A stretch of 64,000 bases of DNA from Solirubrobacter sp963848475 (GTDB lineage Bacteria; Actinomycetota; Thermoleophilia; Solirubrobacterales; Solirubrobacteraceae). The position numbers were made by a program, and so were the translations under genes. Under the pieces are notes generated by a model, which worked only from the letters and a program-made list of their open reading frames with translations, did not search any database and was not told the origin of the DNA. Within the stretch, counting starts at the first letter, position 1. Each line of letters starts with the position of its first letter. This document shows positions 29,189 through 39,768 of the stretch, piece by piece. The stretch covers positions 248,001-312,000 of the forward strand of contig CAWKDW010000003.1 of NCBI GenBank assembly GCA_963848475.1, read 5' to 3'.

Positions 29189-30646
29189 ATGAACGACACG
29201 GTGACCCGAGTCCACGCAGATCTCTGCGTCGTGGGGAGCGGCATCGCGGCGCTCAACGCGCTCGTCGTGGCCAGCAGCTACCTCCAGGAGGGGCAGCAGG
29301 TCGTCCTGATCGAGCAGCGCGCACAGTACGGCGGGATGTGGAACGACGCCTATCCGTTCGTCCGCCTGCACCAGCCGCACGGGCTGTTCACCGCGGGATC
29401 GATCCCGTGGCGGGGCGATCACCCCCGCTCGTACCTGGCGACGCGGCAGGAGATCCTCGACCACTTCGCCACCATCCTCGACGTCGTGCGCTCGCGGGTG
29501 AAGCTCGACGAGCGCTACGGCTGGGAGTTCACCGAGCACGAGGAGCGCGACGGCCGCGTCCTGGTGCGGGCGCGCAGCGCGGACGGCGAGCAGCTCGAGG
29601 TCGACGCCGCGAAGCTGATCAAGGGCTTCGGCATCGAGGTCCAGCCGGACGGCCCGCTCGAGTTCGCGAGCGACCGTGTGCGCTCGATCGGGCCGTCGGC
29701 GATCGTCGAGCGACGAGACGAGGTGTTCGGCGGCACGGAGCCGATCTGGGTCGTCGGCGCCGGTAAGACGGGGATGGACACCGCCCACGAGCTGGTCAGC
29801 GAGGCGCCGGGTCGCGAGGTGAACATGATCATCGGCGGCGGCACGTTCTTCGGCAAGCGCGACCGGCTCTTCCCCGCCAACCGCTGGCGGGTGCAAGCCA
29901 CACCGAACATGCTCCAGGCCGCGGTCGCGCGCCGCTTCGACGGCACCAACGAGGCCGACGTGAGGCGCTGGCTACGCGAGAAGTACGGCATCGGGCTGGT
30001 CCCGGAGGCCAACAACTACTTCTACGGCATCCTCTCCCAGGCCGAGAACGAGACGATCGCGCGCGGTGTGACGTCCACCCTTCGCGACTATCTCACCGAC
30101 GTGCGCGACCACAACGGGAGCGCGCAGCTCGTGTTCCGCTCGGGGGCGACCCGCGAGGTCCCGGTCGGGACCTGGGTCGTCAACTGCTCGGGGCTGATCA
30201 CGCCGGTCAAGCGCGCCTATGAGCCCTACAGCTCACCGAGCGGCAACGTCCTCACGCTCAGCCTGCGCTCGGCAACCGTGCTGCTCTCGTCGTTCATGGC
30301 CTACTTCATGACGCACCTCATGTACACCGACCAGCTCACGACGACCCCGCTCTACCAGGTCGACTACAGCGAGCTCGCGAAGGTCGCCAAGCCCGCCTCA
30401 CCGTACGTCATGGCCACCTTGGCGCAGTACAACCTCTGCCTGCTCTCCGCCGCCCTCCCGCTGCGGACGTTCGTCGACTGCGGGCTGGACTTCGACCGCT
30501 GGATGCCCGTGCCGCACCGGATCGCGGCGGGGGTCGCCTTCGCCGCGCGGCGCAGCCGCGACCGCCCGCGGATGCGTGCCGCGCTCGATACCGTCCACGA
30601 CCGCTTCGGGGTCCGCTGCGGACCGCTCGAGTTCGCGGGCGTGTAG
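29189..30646 (+). CDS. Flavin-binding NAD(P)-dependent monooxygenase-like protein
   Basis: This 485-residue two-dinucleotide-fold flavoprotein has an FAD motif LCVVGSGIAALNALVVAS near residue 12, an E-R-x2-YGGMWNDAYPFVRLHQP stretch like the FMO/BVMO substrate region, and the NADPH motif WVVGAGKTGMDTAHELV near residue 190. Its C-terminal third (SSFMAYFMTHLMYTDQL) departs from classical FMOs. A GAAGGAG ribosome site sits just before ATG 29189, with a 100-bp leader. It is monocistronic, with the terminator hairpin upstream and a convergent gene 3 bp downstream. Substrate unknown. Confidence 0.82.
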   Translation: MNDTVTRVHADLCVVGSGIAALNALVVASSYLQEGQQVVLIEQRAQYGGMWNDAYPFVRLHQPHGLFTAGSIPWRGDHPRSYLATRQEILDHFATILDVVRSRVKLDERYGWEFTEHEERDGRVLVRARSADGEQLEVDAAKLIKGFGIEVQPDGPLEFASDRVRSIGPSAIVERRDEVFGGTEPIWVVGAGKTGMDTAHELVSEAPGREVNMIIGGGTFFGKRDRLFPANRWRVQATPNMLQAAVARRFDGTNEADVRRWLREKYGIGLVPEANNYFYGILSQAENETIARGVTSTLRDYLTDVRDHNGSAQLVFRSGATREVPVGTWVVNCSGLITPVKRAYEPYSSPSGNVLTLSLRSATVLLSSFMAYFMTHLMYTDQLTTTPLYQVDYSELAKVAKPASPYVMATLAQYNLCLLSAALPLRTFVDCGLDFDRWMPVPHRIAAGVAFAARRSRDRPRMRAALDTVHDRFGVRCGPLEFAGV

Positions 30647-30649
30647 CGG

Positions 30650-32537
30650 CTAGGAGTGGGGGCGCAGAGCAGCGCGATCCGCATCGCGCTCTCGCCGCCC
30701 GAGCCCTTGGTCGGGCCGACGCCGCGGTTCGTCCCGTCGCCGCGCGAGACGAGCGTCGTCGTCTGCGCCGCTAGGTCGCGGACGAAGATCCCGCGCGCCG
30801 GGTTGCACTTCGCGGGCGAGAGGTTGTAGGCGTCGGAGGTGAACGCGACGCGCCGGCCGTCCGCGGAGATCGACGGGTGCGACGAGGCGCCGAAGGCGGG
30901 CGGCCCGGCCGCGCCCGACCCGCGGGAGACCAGCAGCAGCGCGCCCGTCGCCGCATCGCTGACGTAGACGCCCGTGTCCTGCTCGCCCGAGCCGCGCGCG
31001 GTGAACGCGACGCGCCGCCCGTCGGCCGAGAGCGAGGGCTCCGACGCCGAGGCGGAGGCCGCCGGCGGGGCGACGACCCGCGATCCGCCCGTCGCCATGT
31101 CCTTCACCACCACCCGGTTGCCGCGCGTGAACGCGACGCTGCGCCCACCCGCGCTGACCACCGGCTCCCAGGCCTCGCCGTCGGACACCGGCACCGTGTG
31201 GCCCGTCCGCAGGTCGCGGAGATAGACCGTCGACTGCCCCGCGCCGGTCAACGCGGTGAACGCGAGGAAGCCGCCGTCCGGTGACAGCGCCGGCTCGTAG
31301 AGGTCGCTCGTCGCGCCCGACGGGACGCGGTATCCGCGTCGCACGCCGCTTGCGCAGGTCGGTGACCCAGACGTCGAGCTCGCCGCGCTCGGACTCCGAG
31401 GTCTCGTAGGCGACGACGCGACCGTCCGCCGACAGCGACGGGTTATAGGCCGAGTGGTGGTCGCGCTTGAAGTCGATCCCGAGCGAGGCGAGCTCCGTGC
31501 GACCGCTGCGGCGGTCGGTCACGTAGACGCGCATCTGCCCGTAGCGCTTGGCGAAGTTGAGGTTGCCCTCGGCCGACTCGAAGGCCACGAAGCGCCCGTC
31601 GCCCGAGACCGCGGGGTTATAGGCCGAGCGCGGCGTGCGCCGCGCGGCGTCCATGATCGAGGCCGGCGCGGCGCCGGCGAGCGAGCCGGCCATCACGCCG
31701 ATCTCGCCGCGGGCCTTCGCGCTCGCCAGCTTGGCCTCGTAGGACTCCCACACGAGCGCGCGCCCGTCGCCCGCCAGCGCGGCGTTGTTGGAGTAGTTGG
31801 AGGCCGTGGCGATCGAGCCGCGCGGGGTCTTCAGCGGCGGCGGGCCGTTGTAGCGCGTCTGCTGCAGCCAGCGCGGGACCTGGCGCAGCTGGCGGGCGAG
31901 CAGCCGCGCTCCCTGGGAGGCGGGGATCGCCTGCGCCCTCGACGCCGCGCGCGACCATCGCCCGCAGCGTCTGGGCCGCCGTGTTCTGCGCGTGCGCTCG
32001 CGAGTGCCCGTTGAGCCGGCAGATCATCAGCGGCGAGAGCTCGGAGCGGCGCAGGTAGCGGAACTGCGTCGTGCTGGTGCCGAAGATCTCCGGCGCGGCG
32101 TCGGGGATCGCGTCCTGGTGCAGCGAGTGGAAGAACATGTGCTGCGAGAGGTGGCCCTGGGTCAGCGTCCGCAGCGCGCGCGACTCGAGCAGCTCCAGGC
32201 GCGCCGGCTCGTGCAGCTTGCCGCGCCACGGCGCGACGAGCTCGCGGGCCAGGTCCTCGGCCTTCCAGCCGTGCAGCTCCGCCAGGCCCGCGAGGTTGCG
32301 GGTGTCGTCGCGCAGCCAGCGCCAGACGTCCCCGCGCGTGACGCCGAGCAGCGAGTACAGGCGCGTCTCGTCGTACGGGAGCCAGTGCTGCATCACCCAG
32401 CGCTCGTTCGGCAGCCAGTGCGGCGGCGAGCCGGGCGGCGCCTCGGAGTCCAGCGACTTCGTCTGCGGCTTGGCCGTCTGCGCCGACGCCGCCGTCGGGA
32501 ACGCCAGCATCGCCACGATCAGCACTAACGCCCGCAT
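30650..32537 (-). CDS. Secreted PD40/TolB-type beta-propeller protein (frameshifted)
   Basis: A signal peptide (MRALVLIVAMLAFPTAASAQ) leads into a 200-residue unique N-terminal part (LPNERWVMQHWLPYDETRL, ELHGWKAEDLARELVAPWRG). At least six PD40-like blades follow, with the repeated pattern NPAVSGDGRFVAFES, NPSLSADGRVVAYET, PSLSADGRRVAFTA and HPSISADGRRVAFTS. Indels near 31930 and 31340, and probably one near the 3' end, break the frame. Such propellers bind other proteins outside the cytoplasm. The unique N-terminal part contains a conserved-looking HMFFHSLHQDAIPDAAPEIF of unknown meaning. Confidence 0.8.
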
Positions 32538-32550
32538 CGTGAGCGCGAGC

Positions 32551-33114
32551 CTACTCCCGCAGCCGGTCGCCCAGCGCGCGGGCGTCCGCGAACAGCGTCG
32601 CCTTGAGCGTCTGGTTGTACATCGCCGCGGCCGGGTGGTAGAGCGGGAACAGCTCGCGACCGCCGGCGGTCAGCACGCGACCGTGGACCTCGCCGATCTT
32701 GGCGGCGGGGTCGAAGTGCTTCAGCGCGTGCCGCCCGAGCGGCACCACGAAGCGCGGTGCGAGCAGCGCCAGCTCACGCTCGAGCCACGGGCGGCAGTGC
32801 GCGACCTCCGGAGCCTTCGGGTCGCGGTTGCCCGGCGGACGCGCCTTGACCACGTTCGTGATCCAGACGTCCTCGCGGACCAGACCGGCCTCGGCCAGCA
32901 GTTCGCCGAGCAGCTTGCCGGCACGGCCGACGAACGGCCGGCCCAGCTCGTCCTCGGTGGCGCCGGGGGCTTCGCCCACGAACATCACCGAGGCAGCCGG
33001 GTTCCCCTCACCGGGGACCATCCGTTGCGCCGTCTCGCACGGCTCGAAGCCGCAGCCCGTGTGGGCGAGGATCTCGGCGCGCAATACCGCGAGCGGGTCG
33101 GCCTCCACGTGCAT
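32551..33114 (-). CDS. Family 4 uracil-DNA glycosylase (Fe-S type)
   Basis: This 187-residue protein has motif 1 FVGEAPGATEDELGRPFVGRAG and the C-terminal LYHPAAAMYN motif of UDG family 4, which excises uracil from DNA. Cysteines in GCGFEPCETA (residues ~20-27) and further Cys at VAHCRPWLE are the 4Fe-4S ligands typical of thermophile and actinobacterial UDGa. It is intact and single; the 13 bp to the PD40 gene downstream suggest co-transcription. Together with xth it gives this window two base-excision repair enzymes. Confidence 0.9.
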   Translation of the reverse strand: MHVEADPLAVLRAEILAHTGCGFEPCETAQRMVPGEGNPAASVMFVGEAPGATEDELGRPFVGRAGKLLGELLAEAGLVREDVWITNVVKARPPGNRDPKAPEVAHCRPWLERELALLAPRFVVPLGRHALKHFDPAAKIGEVHGRVLTAGGRELFPLYHPAAAMYNQTLKATLFADARALGDRLRE

Positions 33115-33142
33115 GGAGGCCGACCCTACCCGCGGACCTAGA

Positions 33143-36100
33143 TCACGGAGTCGTCGTCGACAGCGTGAACGTCAGGGTCTTGCTGTACGCGCCGGTGCGG
33201 AGCGCGTCGTTGGCCGCGATCGGCTGCTTGAAGCCGATCGTCGCCACTTCGTTGCTGACCGGACCGTCGTAGGTCGCCAGCGTGGTCGGGCTGGCCGAGC
33301 CGCCGACCGGGGCGTAGGCCCCAGCCGTGCCGCCGGGGCGCATCCCGTTGGCCTGCAGGGCCTGCGGCAGCGCGAACGTGCCGTTGACCAGGTGACCGGT
33401 GTTGGACGAGCTGGGATCGGCGACCGCGAGGGTCGCGTCACCGGCGGTGGAGATCACGTTCGCCGTGGTGCTGGCGAGGTAATCCTTGGCGATGCCCGGG
33501 GTGAAGGCCCCGAACGTCGCCGGCGCGCCCAGCGACAGCGACAGCGTCGCCGGCACACTGCCGCCGACATCGCCCGGCGTGTTGGTCTCCACGACCGTGA
33601 CGCCGTTGCCGTTGAACTCTGCCCAGTTGAGGTTGAACAGGTTGCCGCCGGTGCTGCCGCCCGGGACCGAGCGGAACACGAGGAACAGTTCGTGCTGGCC
33701 GGAGGAGGGCTGGGCAGCGGGAACGTCTGGCTGGTCCAGACGGCGTGGCGCCGGTCGAGACCAGGTTCGCGGTGGTCAGGATCGGGCCGGTCGGTCGAGT
33801 CCTGACGGATCTCGATCGCTCGCCAGCGGCGAGCCGGCGGTGCGGCCCGTTGGCCGCGTCGGCCACGCGGAACGTGATCGAGTCGGCCTGGAACAGGTTG
33901 TACGGGCCGTTGAGCTGCAGCCAGTCGCCGGTGCCGAGGCTGCCGCGGTGCACGCCGGTGCCGGTCGGACCGTCGGTGTTGGTCGCGGTGTTGGTTCCGG
34001 ACTGGTTGACGACGTTCTCGACTTCCTGATGCTTCTGGCGGATCTGGACCTGGCTGGTCGTCGAGAGCGTCGGGACGCCGCCCGGGCCGCCCTTGTCGGT
34101 GTAGCTGGCGCTGATGACGCCGAACACGTTGCCGCCGTGCGACGACGTCCTCGGGGTCGGTCTGCAGGAACCCGGTGCAGCCCGTGCTTGCTCTCCTCGG
34201 CGTGGCCGTGGGTGTCATGGCCGAGCACGAACGTCACCGTGACGTCGTTGCAGTTGACCGTGCGCGTCCTCGGGATCGGTGACCGTGACCTTGTACTGGA
34301 TCTTGTCGCCGAAGGCGAACAGGCCACCATCGATCGGCGCCGAGACGACGACCGTCGGGCTGGTGTTGCCCACGGTGATGACCGTGCTCGTCGACGTCTT
34401 CTTGCCCGTCGAATCGAGCACCGACAGCACCGCCGTGTAGCGGCCCGCCGTGGTGTAGGTGTGCGTCGGGTTGGCCTCGGTGTTCAGCGGCGCGCCGTCA
34501 CCGAAGTCCCACTCGTAACGGATCGAGTCACCCGGATCCTCATCCAGCGAACCGGCGCTGGAGAAGTTCACCGTCAGCGGACGTGGGGCCGTCGGTGCTG
34601 GTTGGTGCTCAGGACGGCCTTGGGCGCGCGCTGGCCCTTGACGTAATCGAAGCGGTACATGCCCGCGTCGGCATTGGCGGCGAAGAAGCCGTCGCCGTAG
34701 GTCAGCAGGTAGAAGGAGCCATCGGCCCCCCACTGCATGTCCATCGGGTTGTCGCACTCGAACTCGAACGGCGTCGTGACAAGCGCCTGGCCGCAGTTCA
34801 AGAAGCGGTTGATCTTGAACACGCGGTTTTGGTCGTCGAGCTTGACCTCGCGCATCGTGTCCTGCGTGAACTCGCCGATGATCACCGAGTCGTCGTAGTA
34901 GGGCGGGAACTTCTTCGTGCTCGGGTTGGCCGGGTCGTAGTTGTACTTGGCCGCGCCGTGCGGCGCCGTTGCCGCCCGTGTAGAGCTCCGGGAACAGCCG
35001 CGGGCACTCGGTCGTGGAACCCGGCGCGATCGGCCCGGGCGTCGTGGCGTAGCCGGCAAAGCACGGCGTGCCCAGCGGGGTCGTGGCGTTGTTGTCGCGG
35101 TAGGCGTACCAGATGTCCGGATCGGTCACCGGCGGCAGCACGCGCAGACCGGGCAGGTTGCCCGGACCGCCGTCGACGCACGAAACGCGAGTCGTTGATC
35201 AGGTTCGCCGCGCCACAGTCGATCGGCTCCGGCGGATCGTTCAGCGGCGTGCCCGCCGTCGTGGAGCCCGGCGCGAACTCGTGGAAGTTCCACTTGTAGT
35301 AGCCGAGCTTGCTCGAGTAGCACAGCGGGTAGCCGTAGTTGGCCGGCTTGCGGACGATCTCCACGCGGCCGGTACCGGCCGGGCCGCGGCTGCGCTGCGG
35401 GCGTCTGCGAATCCGGCGAGTAATCCGTCACGTAGGCGACGTCGTTCTCATCCACCTGCAACCGGAACGGGTTCCGGAAGCCCATCGCGTAGACCTCCGG
35501 CGCCGTCCGCGCCTGCGGCGCGCCCGCCACCAGCGGGAACAGGTTCCCCGAGGGGATCGTGTACGCGCCGCCGCTGCCGAGGTCGGCCTTGTTCTGGTTG
35601 GCCGCGGTGATCGCGGCGTTGACCTTCACGCGCAGCAGCTTGCCGCGCAGATCGTTGGAGTTCAGCGTCGAGCGGCGATCGTCACCGGTCGCGCGCTGAT
35701 ACAGGCCGCCCTCCTGCAGCGCGGCCGTGGCCGTCGTCACCGTCGGCGTCGTGCCCGTCAGGCCCGCGCCGTTGGCGGTGATCTGGTTCTGGTTGGACTG
35801 CTGCAGCGCACGACGGAAGAACACGTTGAGGTTCGCCGTGTTCACGGGTCCGCCGCTGGTCTGGATGTTCTCGGCGCCAATGTTGGAGAGCGCCTCCAGC
35901 GCGGCGTCGACCTGCGCGCCCGTCGCGTTGTAGGGCAGCGGCGCCGTCGTCTGGCCGTTGAAGGTCAGCGTGAACGTGCCACCGGTCGCGTTCGCGACCC
36001 GGACCGTCTGCTGCTCATCGGTCAGCTGATCGTTGAACGGGCCGAAGCCGCCGCCGTTGATGCCCGCCGCCGGCGTGTCATCGCCCGTGGCCAGCCAGAG

Positions 36101-37468
36101 GTTGTTGTGCTTGTCGAAGTCGATGTCGCCCGCGACGTGGCAGCACTCCTGGCGGTTGTTGGTCACCCGCAGGATCTGCTGCTCAGAACTCAGGTCAAGC
36201 GACGGGCTCGGGCCATCGACGAACTTAAAGCGCGAGAGCTGGAAGTAGCCGATGTACGGATCCCACGCCTTCGGGTCGGCCGAGACGTTCGGCACCGACG
36301 TATTCGGCGTCGTCTGCGTCACGATCGAGCCATCCGAGAGCTCGACGTCGGTGACCGTCTGCGGCGAGTAGTACAGGTACACCCACTGGTTGGTCGCGAA
36401 GTCGTTGTCGACCGCCGGACCGTACAGGCCATCCTCGGAGTTGGTGTAGATCCGCATCGTCGTCGGCAACGACGCGTCGGCGAAGTTGGCGAGCTCCTTC
36501 GTCGTGCCCGTCACCGGATCGTGCAGACGCACGTCACCACGACGCGAGGTCTGGATGATCCGCCCGTCCGGGAACTGATCGAAGCCGATCGGCTCGTTGA
36601 GGTTCGGCGGACCGCTGACCTTGACCTGCTGGTAGTTCTTGAGCACCGTGGCGCCGCAGTCGCTGTACGCGGGGTCGCTCTGACCCGCGGCCCAGCTGAT
36701 CGCGCCCTTCAGATGTGTGGTCAGCGTCGCGTCGTAGCTCGCCGCCGTGTTGCCCAGGCCGGTGTAGAACGAGCGGCCACCCTGGTAGTCCTTGCACCAC
36801 GAGATCGGATGGTTGGACCCCATCGTTCCGCCCGCGATCCCGTCGTAGGAGTTGCCCTGCGGCTGCGGGCCGAACGGATCCTCGACGACCGTCGCGAGAA
36901 CGTGCGACACGCCCGTGACGTCCGCTGCAAAGTTGTACCAGTTGTCCGTGCGATCCCAGGCCATCGGCAGGCTCTTGGTCGCGTCGTGGACGCGATCGAA
37001 CACCTTGACCGTGCCCGACTGCTCGGCGGCCCGACCGGTGGAGCGCGTTCCGAGAATGTCGGACAGGAAGGACCACGACTCGTCGGTCTCGACGGCCGAG
37101 CCGACGCCGACGAACGAGCCGCCCTTGCGGAAATATGCCTCGAAGTTCGCGCGCTCCGCGGCGGTCAGCGGACTCGCGAGGCCCGTGTTGAGAAACACGA
37201 CCGCGCGGTAGGAGTCCAGGTTTGCGGGCGTGAACTCAGCCCCGACCGCGGCGGGCGCGGGCGCATTGACGGTGTAGGTACCACCGGCACCGGCCGACGT
37301 GATGGCGGCGACCCCGGCCGTCGTCACTGCATCGGTGGTGCTCGTGACAACCAGCACCTTGAACGGATCGGCCGCAGCCGCCTTCACCTTCGCCGACGCA
37401 CTCGCCGGCAACACCAGAGCCAGACCCAACAAGGCCACCCCAGCACTTCTCCTACCAATCAAACGCAA
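33143..37468 (-). CDS. Giant secreted ThuA / sugar dehydrogenase-like / PKD / carbohydrate-binding protein (several frameshifts)
   Basis: The protein has about 1,440 residues. Start TTG 37468 follows a GAGGAG site and gives a signal peptide (LIGRRSAGVALLGLALVLPA). Domains in order: ThuA-like (VVFLNTGLASPLTAAERANF, GRSFYTGLGNTAASY); a GSDH-type six-bladed propeller (PIGFDQFPDGRIIQTSRRGD, EDGLYGPAVDNDF, FRNPFRLQVDENDVAYVTDY) with an inserted ~110-residue repeat-type module (GGTFTLTFNGQTTAPLPYNA); a PKD domain (YEWDFGDGAPLNTEANPTHT); a CBM6-like part (GDWLQLNGPYNLFQADSITF, NLFNLNWAEFNG); and a WxL-like C-terminal beta domain. Indels lie near 35390, 35170, 34960, 34590, 34255, 34135, 33830 and 33710. 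It probably oxidises or binds a polysaccharide at the cell surface. Confidence 0.8.
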
Positions 37469-37754
37469 AATTCTCCTCTCGCATAACCCCGAGCGCGGGG
37501 ACCCAAGCGGCCTCCGCGGTACGCCGACTGGTGGCCGCGGTCTGCGGCCTCGCTCACGGTCGCTGACGACCGGTCTCCACCTCGAGTGCTCCCCCTTCTG
37601 TCTGGCATTTGTTGACTCGAAAAACAAATGCCTACGCATAGACCGTAAGGGCCCATTCATCTGGAAGAAGAACGCACTCTTCATTCAGATGAGAGATGGC
37701 TTAGGTAGGACTATGAACAGAAGTCCCGGCGAATGTCAAGCGCAGCTAAGGGCG
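37469..37754. promoter_or_regulatory. AT-richer intergenic region with two inverted repeats
   Basis: No gene fits here. A 10-bp perfect inverted repeat (GGCATTTGTT, 37604-37613, and its complement 37623-37632) and a second set of arms (TCATCTG 37657-37663, CAGATGA 37686-37692, extended inward by GAAGAAG/CTCTTC) lie 135-225 bp before the TTG of the giant gene. The local base composition is clearly lower in GC than the rest of the window, as expected for a promoter. The palindromes could be operators or a terminator of the response regulator gene ending at 37755. Confidence 0.5.
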
Positions 37755-38390
37755 CTAGTCGACGAGGCGACGCTGGACGGCCCAGCGCGAAAGCTCGTGA
37801 CGAGACGAGAGCTGCAGCTTGCGAAGCACGGCCGACACGTGAGCTTCGACCGTTTTCGTGGAGATCCCCAGACGCTGGGCGATCTCCTTGTAGAGGTAGC
37901 CGCGGGCGATGTGGCGCAGGACCTCGCGCTCGCGGGTGGTGAGCTGGTCGAGCTCCGGATCCACCTCGACCGGCGTGAGCGAGGCAAAGGCGTCGAGCAC
38001 GAACCCGGCGAGCCGCGGCGAGAACACGGCGTCGCCATCCGAGATCCGGCGCACCGCATCGGCCAGCTCGACCCCGGAGATGGTCTTGGTCACGTAGCCG
38101 CGGGCACCGGCGCGGATGATCGCGATCACGTCCTCGGGGGCGTCGGAGACCGAGAGCGCGAGGAACCGCTGGGCCGGTCGGCGTTCGGCCACCTGACGAA
38201 TGACCTCGAGGCCGCCGCCACCGGGCATATGCACGTCGAGCAGGACCACGTCGGGCTCGAGCTCGACGATCAGCGGCACCGCCTCCTCGACGCCCGCGGC
38301 ATCGCCGAGCACGTCGACGAGCCCGTCGAGCTCCGCCCGCACACCCGCGCGGAAGAGCGAGTGGTCATCCACGATCACGACGCTCGTCAC
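37755..38390 (-). CDS. LuxR/NarL-family response regulator of the PspC cassette
   Basis: This 211-residue regulator has a receiver (VVIVDDHSLFRAGVRAEL, acceptor in VVLLDVHMPGGGG, Ser/Thr in LALSVSDAPEDVI, Lys in GYVTKTISGVEL). A LuxR HTH follows (LTTREREVLRHIARGYLYKE, IAQRLGISTKTVEAHVSAVL). Its ATG overlaps the kinase stop by 4 bp, and it is the last of four coupled genes. Such LiaR/VraR-type regulators act on envelope stress genes, often their own operon. Intact. Confidence 0.93.
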   Translation of the reverse strand: MTSVVIVDDHSLFRAGVRAELDGLVDVLGDAAGVEEAVPLIVELEPDVVLLDVHMPGGGGLEVIRQVAERRPAQRFLALSVSDAPEDVIAIIRAGARGYVTKTISGVELADAVRRISDGDAVFSPRLAGFVLDAFASLTPVEVDPELDQLTTREREVLRHIARGYLYKEIAQRLGISTKTVEAHVSAVLRKLQLSSRHELSRWAVQRRLVD

Positions 38391-39595
38391 GGCTCCATCA
38401 CCAACTCGATCTCCGTCCCCTGCCCTGGCGTACTGTGGATCGTCGCACGCCCGCCGTGGCGCTCCATCCGCGCGACGATCGAATCGCGCACGCCGCGGCG
38501 ATCGGCCGGCGCCGCGTCGGGCTCGAAACCCGGCCCGCGATCACGCACGAACACCTCGGCGCGGCCGCCCTCGACCTCCGCGTAGAGCGCGATCGCCTCC
38601 GGCCCGGCGAACTTGGACGCGTTCACGAGCGCCTCGCGAGCGGCGGCGACGAGCGCCGTCGCCCGCTCGTCGAGCGGCCCGTCGCCGACGGTGACGACCT
38701 CGATCGGGACGTGATGGTCGGCCTCGACCTCGGCGGCGGCGGCCTCGAGCGCGCCCGCGAGCGTCTCGGTGCCGGCAGGGCGCGTGTTGTTCAGCCAAGC
38801 GCGCAGCTCGCGCTCCTGGCGGCGCGCGAGCGCGGCGACCTCGCGCGGATCGTCGGCGCGCTTCTGCACCAGGGCGAGCGTCTGCAGCACGGAATCGTGC
38901 AGGTGCGCGGCGACCTCCGCGCGCTCCTGCGAGCGGATCCGTGCCGAGCGCTCGGCCGTGAGGCCGCGCACCAGCCGCAGCCACCACGGCGCGAGGATGA
39001 TCGCGACCGCGATCAGGGCGACCGCGACCGGCAGGACGACATCGCGCGCAGGAGCGAGGGCGTCATTGAGCGAGAGAAAGAGCAGTGCGCCGCCGACGAC
39101 GAGCGCGGCGCCGACCCCCGCCCGGTTGATCGCCTCGCGCGGCAGCTGCGGGCGTTGGGCTCGAGCCTCAGGCGTCGCGGTCTGCGACTGCCGCCAGATC
39201 AGCGCTCCGCCGGAGGCCGCGATCACCGCGGGCCAGATGATCCTGTCGCCGAACCAGAGGCCCCAGTTGCGCAGCAGCAGCACCGCCGCCAGCATCAGGC
39301 AGCCCATCCCGGCCGCGACGAGCCAGGTGTCGCGGCGGCTGAGCAGCCGCGACACGACGGGCCGCTCAGGCCCCTCGGCCGGGATCAGCGCCCAGCCGAT
39401 CACGTAGAGCGGGATGCCCGCGCCGCCGGCGGCGAGCGTGAGCACGAACCCGATCCGGATCAGCAGCGGATCGATCCCGAGGCGGGCGGCGAAGCCGGCG
39501 CAGACGCCGCCGATGTACCCATTGGCAGGGTCGCGCCGCATCGGCTCGTAGCGGCGCACGGGGCTGTCCGGAGGGCGAACGCCTTCGTCGGTCAT
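38387..39595 (-). CDS. PspC-domain sensor histidine kinase (LiaS-like)
   Basis: The 402-residue protein has an N-terminal PspC domain (RRDPANGYIGGVCAGFAARL, RIGFVLTLAAGGAGIPLYVI) and four further hydrophobic segments (LLSRRDTWLVAAGMGCLML, WPAVIAASGGALIW, ALVVGGALLFLSL, VVLPVAVALIAVAIILAPW). A HisKA_3 domain follows with the phosphoacceptor in ERAEVAAHLHDSVLQTL and a HATPase domain (REALVNASKFAGPEAIALY, VRDRGPGFEPD). It senses membrane state through its own PspC domain. ATGA overlaps on both sides couple it to the small membrane protein and the response regulator. Confidence 0.93.
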   Translation of the reverse strand: MTDEGVRPPDSPVRRYEPMRRDPANGYIGGVCAGFAARLGIDPLLIRIGFVLTLAAGGAGIPLYVIGWALIPAEGPERPVVSRLLSRRDTWLVAAGMGCLMLAAVLLLRNWGLWFGDRIIWPAVIAASGGALIWRQSQTATPEARAQRPQLPREAINRAGVGAALVVGGALLFLSLNDALAPARDVVLPVAVALIAVAIILAPWWLRLVRGLTAERSARIRSQERAEVAAHLHDSVLQTLALVQKRADDPREVAALARRQERELRAWLNNTRPAGTETLAGALEAAAAEVEADHHVPIEVVTVGDGPLDERATALVAAAREALVNASKFAGPEAIALYAEVEGGRAEVFVRDRGPGFEPDAAPADRRGVRDSIVARMERHGGRATIHSTPGQGTEIELVMEP

Positions 39596-39768
39596 TCGCT
39601 GAGCCCCGCCACGACCAGGACCGCGCCGAACGCGGCGAGCACCGCGGGGACCATGTAGTCGAACTGGACATCGATGACGCGCGTGCGGTCCAGCAGCAGC
39701 AGCGTGCCGAGCGCGATCGTCGCGAAGCCCGCGGCGATCAGGGTGCGGTCGGCGCGCCCGGACTTCAC
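39592..39768 (-). CDS. Small LiaI-like membrane protein, 58 aa
   Basis: It starts at GTG 39768, sharing GTGA with the PspC stop, and ends in ATGA shared with the kinase start. The product begins MKSGRADRTLIAAGFATIVL and ends AFGAVLVVAGLSE, with two hydrophobic helices (TLIAAGFATIVLGTLLLL and MVPAVLAAFGAVLVVAGL) around a DRTRVIDVQFDY turn, resembling the two-helix LiaI / LiaF-N unit. The exact double overlap with its neighbours makes it a real gene. It probably acts with PspC and the kinase at the membrane. Confidence 0.8.
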   Translation of the reverse strand: MKSGRADRTLIAAGFATIALGTLLLLDRTRVIDVQFDYMVPAVLAAFGAVLVVAGLSE

